NCBI GenBank assembly: GCA_021813365.1
Contig: JAKALB010000006.1
Coordinates: forward strand, 1-57,624
DNA: 57,624 nucleotides
DNA from: Pseudomonadota bacterium
GTDB taxonomy: Bacteria > Pseudomonadota > Alphaproteobacteria > Rhodobacterales > Rhodobacteraceae
Direction: 5' to 3'
The position numbers were made by a program, and so were the translations under genes. This document shows positions 16,664-24,476 of this stretch, piece by piece. Each line of letters starts with the position of its first letter. The first letter of the stretch is position 1. The notes under the pieces were generated by a model that searched no databases, was not told the DNA's origin, and worked only from the letters and a program-made list of their open reading frames with translations.

Positions 16664-18769
16664 ATGACCAATGTCTCGCGTCTCCTGCCTCTGACCGATG
16701 GTGACGGCGGCATCCTGCCGGCCGCCGGCAAGAGCGGGCTTGAAGGCCTGGCAGCCTTTGCCGAACGCGCCCGCAGCCTGGAGACCACACTGGCCGCGCT
16801 GGAGCGGATCGGGGGCGAGGCCGCGGCCACCTCGTTTCGCGGGTTGCGGCAGGATCTGACGGCGTTCGAACCGGCCATCACCATCCTGGGCCAGGTGAAA
16901 TCGGGCAAGACCACGCTGGTCAATGCCATGGCGGGCTGGTCCGATCTGCTGCCTTCGGATGTGAACCCCTGGACTTCGGTCGTGACCTCGCTGCACCTGC
17001 GGCCCGGCGCGCACCGCAAGGACATCTCGGCCCGGTTCCAGTTGATGATGGCGGATGAATGGGACCGGCTGCTGCGCCGTGGCGGGCGCCTGGGCGAGCT
17101 GGCCGAGCGGGCCGATGCCGGCAGCGAGATGGAGAAGATCCGCCAGCAGATCGCCGCGATGCGGGAAAAATCGCGCGCCCGTCTGGGTCGCAGGTTCGAA
17201 ATGATGCTGGGCCAGGTGCACGAATACGGCTATTTCGACCGCAATTTGCTGGAACGCTATGTCTGCCTGGGTGACGATTTCCAGGCCCAGGGCCTGACGC
17301 CCCCCCCACCGTCTGCCGCCGATGACCGGCAAGGCTGGTTTTCCGACATCACCAGATCGGCCGACCTGTTCCTGAACTGCGAAACGGTGCCGGTGCCCCT
17401 GTGCCTGCGCGACACGCCCGGGGTGAACGACACCTTCCTGATGCGCGAGCAGGTCACGATCAACGCGGTGCGCGACAGCCGGATCTGCGTGGTCGTGCTG
17501 TCGGCCCAGCAGGCGCTGACCTCGGTCGACATGGGGCTGATCCGGCTGATCTCGAACCTGCAGTCGCGCAATGTCATCATCTTCGTGAACCGGATCGACG
17601 AACTGGCCGACCCGGCCGCCGAAGTCGGCGAGATCGAGTCCAGCATCCGCGAGACCCTGCGGCGCCATGCGGGCCCGGCCGATGCCGAGATCCTGTTCGG
17701 CAGCGCCTATTGGGCCAACAAGGTGCTGTCCGATGCGATCGACGATCTGGCGCCGGCCAGCAGGGCTGCGCTGGTGAACTGGGCCGAAGCGCAGGTGCGC
17801 GATGCGGATGCCGACCTGACCCCGGCCGAGATGGTCTGGGTATTGTCGGGTCTGCCACGGCTGTTCTCCGCCATTTCCGCCCAGGTGGTGGGCGCGCTGG
17901 GCACGCCGCTGCTGCGCCGGATCGCCAGCGCGGCGGTGGCCGTGGCGGGCAGTCTGCAGGCGCGCAACGCAGTCCTGGTGGCGGGGCAGGCGGCGCCGGC
18001 CGGCGCCGACATGCCCGATCCCCGGCCCCGGATGGAGATGCTGGCGCAACGGCATCTGCTGGCGTTGAGCGCCGAACTGGGCGAGGTGACTGCCGCCTTT
18101 CAGGACCGCGCCGAGCGCGCCCATGCAACCTTCCTTGAGCGCGCCTCACATGCGCTGCTGCGCCATCTCGAGGAAAGGGGCGAAGATCGGGTCTGGGAAT
18201 ATGATGCGACCGGGCTGCGCGTGCTGCTCAAATCGGCCCATACCGTTTTTGCGGCCCGCGCCAGGGCGGTGGCCGGCGCCCGGTTCCGGGCGGCGGTCGA
18301 GGATCTGGCCGAATTGCTGTATTCCAGCTTCGGCGAGGCGGTCGAGGGCATCGAACTGGACATTCCCGAAGTGCCCGACGCCCCCGCGCCGGTGACGCTG
18401 GCCCAGACGCTGATCCTCGATTTCAACGACGGCTGGTGGATGTCGTGGTGGCGGCGCGCCCGCGGGATTCGCGCCATGGCCGAAAAGTTCCATGCGATGA
18501 TCGCTGCCGAAACCACGCATTACATGGCCGAATTCAAGACGGCGCCAGCCCGCGATCACTGCCTTGCGATCGAAGCCACGCTGCGCGGCCTTCTGGATCA
18601 GGGCCGCACCATCGTGGCCGAGCTTTCGCAGCCCAGAGGCGAGCTCGACACCCTGCCGGTGCTGGGCCCGGCCGGCCAGGGCCGCGACCGGCGGTTGCTG
18701 TTGGGGTCGTTGCTGGCCAGCCTGAAACCTTTTGTCGACGACGCGCGGATGGAGGCGCCAACGCCATGA
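16664..18769 (+). CDS. Bacterial dynamin-like GTPase
   Basis: A 701-aa large GTPase. P-loop G76-QVKSGKT (76-83), a switch-I threonine in NPWTSVVT (101-108), DTPG at 250-253 and NRID at 309-312 make a complete G domain. An insert of about 130 residues separates switch I from DTPG. Residues 380-701 are mostly helical, as in dynamin stalks. A hydrophobic/aromatic patch WWMSWWRRARGI (about 590-601) could be a membrane-inserting paddle. Bacterial dynamins are often encoded in pairs, and here GTPase genes lie on both sides. The last codon overlaps the next start as ATGA. Confidence 0.85.
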   Translation: MTNVSRLLPLTDGDGGILPAAGKSGLEGLAAFAERARSLETTLAALERIGGEAAATSFRGLRQDLTAFEPAITILGQVKSGKTTLVNAMAGWSDLLPSDVNPWTSVVTSLHLRPGAHRKDISARFQLMMADEWDRLLRRGGRLGELAERADAGSEMEKIRQQIAAMREKSRARLGRRFEMMLGQVHEYGYFDRNLLERYVCLGDDFQAQGLTPPPPSAADDRQGWFSDITRSADLFLNCETVPVPLCLRDTPGVNDTFLMREQVTINAVRDSRICVVVLSAQQALTSVDMGLIRLISNLQSRNVIIFVNRIDELADPAAEVGEIESSIRETLRRHAGPADAEILFGSAYWANKVLSDAIDDLAPASRAALVNWAEAQVRDADADLTPAEMVWVLSGLPRLFSAISAQVVGALGTPLLRRIASAAVAVAGSLQARNAVLVAGQAAPAGADMPDPRPRMEMLAQRHLLALSAELGEVTAAFQDRAERAHATFLERASHALLRHLEERGEDRVWEYDATGLRVLLKSAHTVFAARARAVAGARFRAAVEDLAELLYSSFGEAVEGIELDIPEVPDAPAPVTLAQTLILDFNDGWWMSWWRRARGIRAMAEKFHAMIAAETTHYMAEFKTAPARDHCLAIEATLRGLLDQGRTIVAELSQPRGELDTLPVLGPAGQGRDRRLLLGSLLASLKPFVDDARMEAPTP

Positions 18770-19866
18770 TTGCAAGCCTGGACCCTGCGGTGTCGCCAGA
18801 GGCCGCAACCAAACCGCGTCTGGTGCTGATGGGCGAGTTCAGCGCCGGGAAAAGCACCCTGTCGAATCTGCTGCTGGGCGGATCTCCCTTGCCGGTGCGG
18901 GTGACGGCCACCCGCCTGCCGCCGGTGCATGTCTCGGCGGGGGCGCCGGGCGCCTACAGGCTGGACCGTCACGGCCAGCGGCACGAGATCGCCCTGGCCG
19001 ATCTGGGGCAGGTGCGGCTGGACGACACACGGTCGGTTCACCTGACGATGGACTCGGACCTGCTGGAATTGTGCGATCTGGTCGACATGCCGGGGATCTC
19101 CGACCCCAACATGCCCTCTGACACCTGGGACGGCCTGGCCAGCGCACGCGACATCGTGGTGTGGTGCACCCATGCGACACAGGCCTGGCGCCAGTCGGAA
19201 GCCGCCGCCTGGGACCGGATGCGTGGCGCCACCAGCGGGCGGAACCTGTTGCTGATCAACCAGATCGACAAGCTGCGCACCGAACGCGACCGACAGCGCG
19301 TGCTGGCGCGGGTGCTGGGCGAAACCGCAGACAAGTTCCTGGCGGTCTATCCGGTTTCCCTGCTGGAGGCCCTGAATGCGGGCGAGGATTTCGACGCATG
19401 GCAGGCTTCGGGTGCGGGGGGCTTCATGGACCATCTGGTCGATCTGCTGATCCAGTGGGGTCGTCCGGCCGCCGCGGCACCGACTGCGGCACCGACTGCG
19501 GCACCGAATGCAACACAGACTGCGACACAGGCCGGGTCGCCTGGCCAGCCCGTGCCGCCAGCCCCGGCGGCGGCCCGGCACGCGCCGCCGGTCGAGCAGC
19601 CGCGCCACGGCACCGCGCGGATCATCACGCTGCGGCTGGAAAACCCGCTGCCGCCCGAATCGGCCAAGGCCGCGATGCCTGCCGACGCGGCGCGCGCGCC
19701 CCGGGTGTCGCCGCGACGGGTGCAGGCCAATCCCGGCCCGCGCGAACGCCCCCACGCCCCGCGCCGTGGTGCCGCCGATGTCGCTGATGCCGCCACTGCC
19801 GCCGAGGCCGCCGCGGCGGCCGATGTCCCGCGCCGCGAGGCGGCCGATGTTCATGTGCAAGGCTGA
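18766..19866 (+). CDS. Small dynamin-like GTPase with disordered C-terminal tail
   Basis: A 366-aa protein. P-loop GEFSAGKS (23-30), DMPG (107-110) and NQID (165-168) give a complete GTPase signature. The GEFSAGKS wording is typical of bacterial dynamin-like proteins and of LeoA/Era relatives. After about residue 225 the sequence becomes Pro/Ala/Thr-rich, with a 12-bp repeat (GCGGCACCGACT, three near-copies at about 19479-19514), and ends in an Ala-rich stretch. No helical stalk of dynamin length is present, so it may heterodimerise with the 701-aa protein. It starts inside the upstream stop (ATGA). Confidence 0.82.
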   Translation: MIASLDPAVSPEAATKPRLVLMGEFSAGKSTLSNLLLGGSPLPVRVTATRLPPVHVSAGAPGAYRLDRHGQRHEIALADLGQVRLDDTRSVHLTMDSDLLELCDLVDMPGISDPNMPSDTWDGLASARDIVVWCTHATQAWRQSEAAAWDRMRGATSGRNLLLINQIDKLRTERDRQRVLARVLGETADKFLAVYPVSLLEALNAGEDFDAWQASGAGGFMDHLVDLLIQWGRPAAAAPTAAPTAAPNATQTATQAGSPGQPVPPAPAAARHAPPVEQPRHGTARIITLRLENPLPPESAKAAMPADAARAPRVSPRRVQANPGPRERPHAPRRGAADVADAATAAEAAAAADVPRREAADVHVQG

Positions 19867-19881
19867 GGAGGCGCATCGGTC

Positions 19882-20247
19882 GTGACGCTCGCAGCCCAGC
19901 TTGACGGTGCGCTCCAGCCCGGCCACGGCCTGCGCCTGGCCGCCTTTGGCGACCGCTCCTCCGGCCTGGTGCTGCAATGGAGGGCCCGCGGCGCCTGCCC
20001 GCGCGAAGAGCTGGATCTGCTGGGTGCGCGGGCTGCCGACGCTCTGGGACTGGCCGATGCCTGCCTGGGCGAGGGGGCGGCGGCCCCCTGGGTTCTGCGC
20101 TTTACCGATCAGCATTGCGAGGTCTTCGCCGCCTGCCCGCCGGACCCCGAGAATTTCGTGGCTCTGCGCGCAGAGCCCGGCCGGCGGGTGGCGAGCGTGC
20201 TGGCTGCGGCGCAGGAACTGGCCGATGCGATCGGGGGCAGCGGATGA
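19882..20247 (+). CDS. Small protein, possibly roadblock/LC7-like
   Basis: A 121-aa protein from a GTG start at 19882 (Shine-Dalgarno GAGGAG at 19865-19870). I do not recognise it with certainty. The pattern GLVLQW, then a helix EELDLLGARAADALG, then strands (PWVLRF, CEVFAA, NFVALRA) and a final helix (VASVLAAAQELADAI) fits the roadblock/LC7 fold. Those proteins regulate small GTPases, for example MglB with MglA. Next to three GTPase genes that would make sense, but a structure prediction is needed to support it. It overlaps the next gene by ATGA. No signal peptide or membrane span. Confidence 0.6.
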   Translation: MTLAAQLDGALQPGHGLRLAAFGDRSSGLVLQWRARGACPREELDLLGARAADALGLADACLGEGAAAPWVLRFTDQHCEVFAACPPDPENFVALRAEPGRRVASVLAAAQELADAIGGSG

Positions 20248-21038
20248 GCACCGCGGAGGCCCGTTCGCATTCCATCACCGGCGAGGGCACGGCCGACCTG
20301 GCGCAGCGTGTGGCACGGCTGGCGAGCGATCCGCTGCGCCTGGGCCGGCAGCGCCGCGCCCTGCCGGGGGCGGGCGAGTCGCGGCTCCGCACGATCCTGC
20401 GCGAGATCGACGAGACGATGCTGCCGCGCGACTTGCAGATCGTCGCCGGATCGCGGCAGATCGCCAGCCTTGCCGTCTCGAACCGGCACCTGATCGGTCT
20501 GGACTGGCCGGACCGGCGGCTGTCTCTGGCCGGGCCGGCCCTTCGCGCAGAAGATTTCGCGCCCGCCCTGCTGGCCCTGGCACGGCTGCCGACGGACCTT
20601 GGGTTGAAGGCCACGCGCCGCCCGGCGGGGGTGGGGCCCGCGCCGGGCGGCTGTTCGGCGCGGCTGCTGCAGCAGGCCACGGGCCTGGGGCCGGCGGGCG
20701 ATGCCCTGACCACCCTGCAAGACCGTCTGGCCGCCGCGGCCCTGGCATGGATGGTGTGGAGCGGCGCCGAGGATCTGGGGCTGTTCCACGGCAACGCGTC
20801 CTGGCGCGACAGCCTGGATCAGGCGCTCCGGCAACGCCGCGCGCGGGCGCGGGGCCGGGCCATGGCCTCGAGATTCACCACCCCCGGCCTGGAGGGCCTG
20901 GCCTGGCCGGTGGCGGGGGGCGATCTTCTGGTCCTGCTGACCCAGGCCGACCGTGGCATGGCCGCGATCCTGCCCCGCGATCCGGCGCTGGCGATCCTGG
21001 CCGAGTGGCAGGAGCTGCTGGCCGCGACCGGCGACTGA
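20244..21038 (+). CDS. Protein of unknown function ending the kinase-GTPase operon
   Basis: A 264-aa soluble, Arg/Leu/Ala-rich protein without recognisable family motifs, signal peptide or membrane span. It starts in an ATGA overlap with the 121-aa gene and is the last gene before a 97-bp gap with a LacI-type operator. A strand-rich central part (LQIVAGSRQIASLAVSNRHL and IGLDWPDRRLSLAG) is followed by helical segments and a second strand pair (LAWPVAGGDLLVLLTQ). Codon usage looks like the neighbouring genes. Role unknown. Its position suggests a structural or regulatory partner of the GTPases. Confidence 0.65.
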   Translation: MSTAEARSHSITGEGTADLAQRVARLASDPLRLGRQRRALPGAGESRLRTILREIDETMLPRDLQIVAGSRQIASLAVSNRHLIGLDWPDRRLSLAGPALRAEDFAPALLALARLPTDLGLKATRRPAGVGPAPGGCSARLLQQATGLGPAGDALTTLQDRLAAAALAWMVWSGAEDLGLFHGNASWRDSLDQALRQRRARARGRAMASRFTTPGLEGLAWPVAGGDLLVLLTQADRGMAAILPRDPALAILAEWQELLAATGD

Positions 21039-21090
21039 TCCGGCACGAACCGCGCATCGCAAATCTGCGAAAACCGGGTCATTGACAAAA

Positions 21091-21104
21091 TTGGAACGTT
21101 ACAA
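21091..21104. promoter_or_regulatory. LacI-family operator-like sequence before the catabolic operon
   Basis: TTGGAACGTTACAA is symmetric at six of seven base pairs around a central CG, the usual layout of GalR/LacI operators (for example TGTAACGTTACA). It is 31 bp upstream of the first gene of an operon whose last gene encodes a LacI-type regulator (29216-30235). A TTGACA sits at 21082-21087, and an operator just downstream of a -35 would block transcription. Confidence 0.5.
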
Positions 21105-21135
21105 TAGCCCTGTTCCAGGCAATGACGCGGAGAAG

Positions 21136-22137
21136 ATGGCCATGCGCTGGGCATTGATCGGGGCAAGCACGATCGCGGATGGTCCAATGGTCGGCGCGAT
21201 CAGGGCGCAGGGCGGCACGGTGGGCTGGATCGTCTCGGGCTCGCAAGCTCGGGCGCAGGATTTCGCGGCCAGGCACGGCGGGCAGGCCACGACCGAGATG
21301 GATCGGGCGCTGGCCGATCCGACGGTGGGTGCGGTCTATATCTCGTCCACCAATGAAAAGCATTTCCCCCAGGCGATGGCGGCCATCGCGGCCGGCAAGG
21401 CGGTCTTGTGCGAAAAGCCGCTGGCGATGACGGTGGACCAGGCGGCGATCATGGTGCGGGCCGCGGCGGACAAGGGCGTCACCTTTGCCACCAACCACCA
21501 CCTGCGCTGCGCCGGCAGTCACCGCGCCATCAAGGCCCTGATCGACGCCGGCCGCATCGGCCGGATCCTGTCGGTGCGGGTGCATCACGCCGTCTTCCTG
21601 CCGCCGGTGCTGCAAGGCTGGCGCATCAGTGCTCCGGAGGCGGGCGGTGGTGTCATCGCCGACATCACCGTGCATGACGCCGACACGGTGCGCTTTCACC
21701 TGGGCGAGGATCCGGTGGCCGTTGTGGCTCAGGCCACGGTCAGCGGCCTGGGGCAGGGGGTCGAGGACAGCTGCATGTCGGTCTGGTCCATGCCCTCGGG
21801 GGCGCAGGTCTTTGCCCATGAAAGCTTTACCCATGCCCATGCCGGCACCGGGATCGAGTTCCACGGCACCGAAGGCTCGATCCTTGCCCGCAACGTGATG
21901 ACCCAGCGGCCGGTGGGCGAGATCGAACTGGTCACCAGCCGGGGGCGCGAGGCGATCGGTTTTGCCGCGGCCGATCTTTACACCACGGGCCTGGGCGCAT
22001 TCCTCGAGGCGGTGGCGGGCAGGGGCCGCCCGGCCGCCGATGGCGTGGATGGGCTGAAATCGCTGGCCGTGGCCGCAGCGGTGCGGCAGGCAGCCACCAC
22101 CGGCCTGCGCACCCAGGTCGCATACGCGGGGTTCTGA
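21136..22137 (+). CDS. Gfo/Idh/MocA-family NAD(P)-dependent oxidoreductase
   Basis: A 333-aa cytoplasmic dehydrogenase. The N-terminal Rossmann fold begins MRWALIGASTIADGPMVGAI (glycine motif GAST instead of GxGxxG). The family signature CEKPLAMT (EKP lysine) and the motif HDADTVRFHLGE with the likely catalytic His and Asp are present. Members oxidise or reduce sugars, inositols or ketones. ATG 21136 has a GGAG-type Shine-Dalgarno; ATG 21142 is an alternative. It ends in a TGATG overlap with the CoA-transferase gene, so they form one operon. Substrate not assignable. Confidence 0.88.
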   Translation: MAMRWALIGASTIADGPMVGAIRAQGGTVGWIVSGSQARAQDFAARHGGQATTEMDRALADPTVGAVYISSTNEKHFPQAMAAIAAGKAVLCEKPLAMTVDQAAIMVRAAADKGVTFATNHHLRCAGSHRAIKALIDAGRIGRILSVRVHHAVFLPPVLQGWRISAPEAGGGVIADITVHDADTVRFHLGEDPVAVVAQATVSGLGQGVEDSCMSVWSMPSGAQVFAHESFTHAHAGTGIEFHGTEGSILARNVMTQRPVGEIELVTSRGREAIGFAAADLYTTGLGAFLEAVAGRGRPAADGVDGLKSLAVAAAVRQAATTGLRTQVAYAGF

Positions 22138-23708
22138 TGGGCAAGCTGGTTTCCCTCTCCGAGGCGGCCGCGCGCATTCCCGATGGCGCGGTGGTCACCG
22201 TTTCGTCCTCCTCGGCGCTGGGTTGCCCGGACAAGATGCTCTGGGCCATGGGCGAGGCCTTCCGTCGCACCGGCCACCCGCGCGGCCTGACCACGCTGCA
22301 CCCGATCGCGGCAGGCGACATGTATGGCGTGAAGGGCATCGACCACATCGCGCAGGACGGGCTTCTGGTGCGGATCCTGGCGGGGTCTTACCCTTCGGGC
22401 AGCTCCAGCCTGCCGATGCCGGAAATCTGGAAGATGATCACGGAGAACCGGATCCCGGCCTACAACGTGCCCTCGGGCATCCTGTTCGACATGCACCGCG
22501 ACGTGGCGGCGCGCAGGCCCGGCGTGCTGACCAGGGTGGGGCTTGACACTTTCGTCGATCCCCTCCGCGAGGGCTGCGCGATGAATGCCAGGGCCGCGGC
22601 GGAACCCATCGTCAGGCGGGTCGAATTCGCGGGCGAGACCTGGCTGCATTTTCCCAACATCGTTCCCGATGTCTGCATCCTGCGGGCGACCACGGCGGAT
22701 GAGCACGGCAATCTGACCTATGAACATGAGGGCGCCTATCTCGGCGGGCTGGAGCAGGCCATCGCGGTCCGCAACCACGGCGGGCTGGTGATCGCCCAGG
22801 TGAAGCGCATGACGGCGCGCGGCAGCCTGCGCCCGCATGACGTGCGGGTGCCGGGCCATCTGGTCGATCTGATCGTGCTGGACCCGGATGCCCGGCAGAC
22901 CTGCGAAACCCCGCATGACCCGGCGATTTCCGGCGAGGTGATGCGCCCCTGGGACAGTTTCGAGGCTGCGCCGCACGGTGTGGAAAAGGTCATCGCCCGT
23001 CGCGCGGCGCTGGAGTTGCGCGCCGGCATGACCGCCAATCTGGGCTTTGGCATCAGCGCCATGGTGCCCTATGTGCTGCTTGAGGAAGGCCATCCGCAGG
23101 CCGTGACCTGGGCCATCGAACAGGGGGCGGTGGGTGGCATGCCGCTGACCGGCTTTGCCTTTGGCTGCGCCAGCAATGCCGACGCCTTCGTGCCTTCGCC
23201 GCAGCAATTCACCTACTTCCAGGGCGGCGGCTTCGACATGAGCTTCCTGTCCTTCCTGGAGATCGATGTCGAAGGCAATGTCAATGTCTCGAAACTGGGC
23301 AAGAAACCCTATCTGACCGCCGGCTGCGGCGGCTTTGTCGACATCACCGCCCATGCCAGGGAGATCGTCTTCTCCGGCTGGTTCGAGGCCGGGGCCGAAG
23401 TGGTGCTGAGCGAAACGGGCATCCGCATCGCCCGGCCCGGCCGCTTTGCCAAGATGGTGGACCGTGTGGAACATGTCACCTTCTCGGGCCGCCGCGCGGT
23501 GGGGCAGGGGCAGAAGGTGCTCTATGTCACCGAACGCTGCGTGATCCGGCTGACGGCCGACGGGCTGGTGGCGACCGAGATCATGCCCGGCATCGACCCG
23601 GCGCGCGACATCGTCGCGGCCAGCGGCGGGCGGGTGAAACTGGCCGGGAATGCGACGCAGATGCCGCTGTCTTTGTTGACGCAAGGCAAGATGGGGTGGC
23701 GACCATGA
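22137..23708 (+). CDS. Acyl-CoA:acetate/3-ketoacid CoA transferase (class I, fused alpha-beta)
   Basis: A 523-aa CoA transferase with both halves in one chain, as in E. coli YdiF. The N-terminal half has the transferase fold with GSYPSGSSSLP. The C-terminal half has EQGAVGGMPLTG, whose Glu is the expected catalytic residue forming the glutamyl-CoA thioester, then GGGFDMSFLS and LSETGIRI. It would activate an organic acid to its CoA thioester using acetyl-CoA or succinyl-CoA. It overlaps the oxidoreductase (TGATG) and the enoyl-CoA hydratase (ATGA), so the three are probably translated together. Confidence 0.88.
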   Translation: MGKLVSLSEAAARIPDGAVVTVSSSSALGCPDKMLWAMGEAFRRTGHPRGLTTLHPIAAGDMYGVKGIDHIAQDGLLVRILAGSYPSGSSSLPMPEIWKMITENRIPAYNVPSGILFDMHRDVAARRPGVLTRVGLDTFVDPLREGCAMNARAAAEPIVRRVEFAGETWLHFPNIVPDVCILRATTADEHGNLTYEHEGAYLGGLEQAIAVRNHGGLVIAQVKRMTARGSLRPHDVRVPGHLVDLIVLDPDARQTCETPHDPAISGEVMRPWDSFEAAPHGVEKVIARRAALELRAGMTANLGFGISAMVPYVLLEEGHPQAVTWAIEQGAVGGMPLTGFAFGCASNADAFVPSPQQFTYFQGGGFDMSFLSFLEIDVEGNVNVSKLGKKPYLTAGCGGFVDITAHAREIVFSGWFEAGAEVVLSETGIRIARPGRFAKMVDRVEHVTFSGRRAVGQGQKVLYVTERCVIRLTADGLVATEIMPGIDPARDIVAASGGRVKLAGNATQMPLSLLTQGKMGWRP

Positions 23709-24472
23709 GTGACGTTCTTCTGCTGCGCCACGGCGAGATGGCCGAACTGCGGCTGCACAACCCGGCCAAGCTGAACGCGCTGACCGTGCCGATGCTGCAG
23801 GCGCTGGGTCGCCATCTCGAGGCGCTGGATCGCGATGCCGGGCTGCGCGTCGTGCTGTTGACCGCCTCCTCGGCCAAGGCCTTCTGCACCGGGGCCGACA
23901 TCGGCGCCTGGGGCGAGCTGACCCCGGCCGAGTTCGCAAGGGTCTGGGTGCGCGAAGGTCACCGCGTCTTCGACCGGCTGGCCCGGCTCAGCAAGCCCAC
24001 CATCGCCGTGCTGGAGGGCTTTGCCTTCGGCGGTGGGCTGGAGCTGGCCGCCGCCTGCGACATGCGCGTCATGTCGCCCAGAGCCACGATCGCCATGCCG
24101 GAAACCGGGGTCGGCGTGGTGCCGGGCTGGTCGGGCACGCAGCGCCTGGCCCGCCTGCTGCCCGAACCCGTGCTGAAGGAAATGGTGCTGTTCGGCCGGC
24201 GGATCAGCGCCGAGCGCGCTCTGGCGCTGGGTTTCGTGGCCGAAGTGGGTGATGACCCGGCGGCCATGGCGATGGAGATTGCCGAACGGATCCTGACCAC
24301 CAGCCCGCGCGCCACCGAAATCGCCAAATACATGCTGCACGCCGCGCTGGGCGAGGACGCGGCCGCCATGATCGAGGCGCTGGGCTCGGGCTTCATCGCC
24401 TCGAGTGCCGACAAGGCCGAAGGCGTCGCTGCCTTCCGGGCCAAGCGCAAACCGGATTTCGGGGGGCATTGA
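23705..24472 (+). CDS. Enoyl-CoA hydratase/isomerase family protein
   Basis: A 255-aa crotonase-fold protein. The oxyanion segment KAFCTGADIGAWG and the second conserved region VLEGFAFGGGLELAAACDMR are intact. MPETGVGVVPGWSGTQRLAR carries the conserved catalytic-side Glu. Hydration of a 2,3-unsaturated acyl-CoA is the default reaction, though isomerase or dehalogenase activity is possible in this family. ATG 23705 overlaps the CoA-transferase stop (ATGA); a GTG nine bases upstream is less likely. It precedes an aldehyde dehydrogenase by four bases. Confidence 0.9.
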   Translation: MSDVLLLRHGEMAELRLHNPAKLNALTVPMLQALGRHLEALDRDAGLRVVLLTASSAKAFCTGADIGAWGELTPAEFARVWVREGHRVFDRLARLSKPTIAVLEGFAFGGGLELAAACDMRVMSPRATIAMPETGVGVVPGWSGTQRLARLLPEPVLKEMVLFGRRISAERALALGFVAEVGDDPAAMAMEIAERILTTSPRATEIAKYMLHAALGEDAAAMIEALGSGFIASSADKAEGVAAFRAKRKPDFGGH

Positions 24473-24476
24473 GACG

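Noticed and set aside
14599-17025. An 808-codon open frame antisense to the phosphatase and GTPase genes
   Set aside because: It is Arg/Gly/His/Gln-rich without family motifs and mirrors the GC-biased codons of the real genes; the sense-strand genes have clear motifs. The same applies to antisense frames at 34659-36998 and 39897-42458.
21082-21105. TTGACA and TACAAT as a sigma-70 promoter before the Gfo/Idh/MocA gene
   Set aside because: The spacing is only 12 bp, too short for a normal promoter. TTGACA may still serve with another -10; only the operator was kept.
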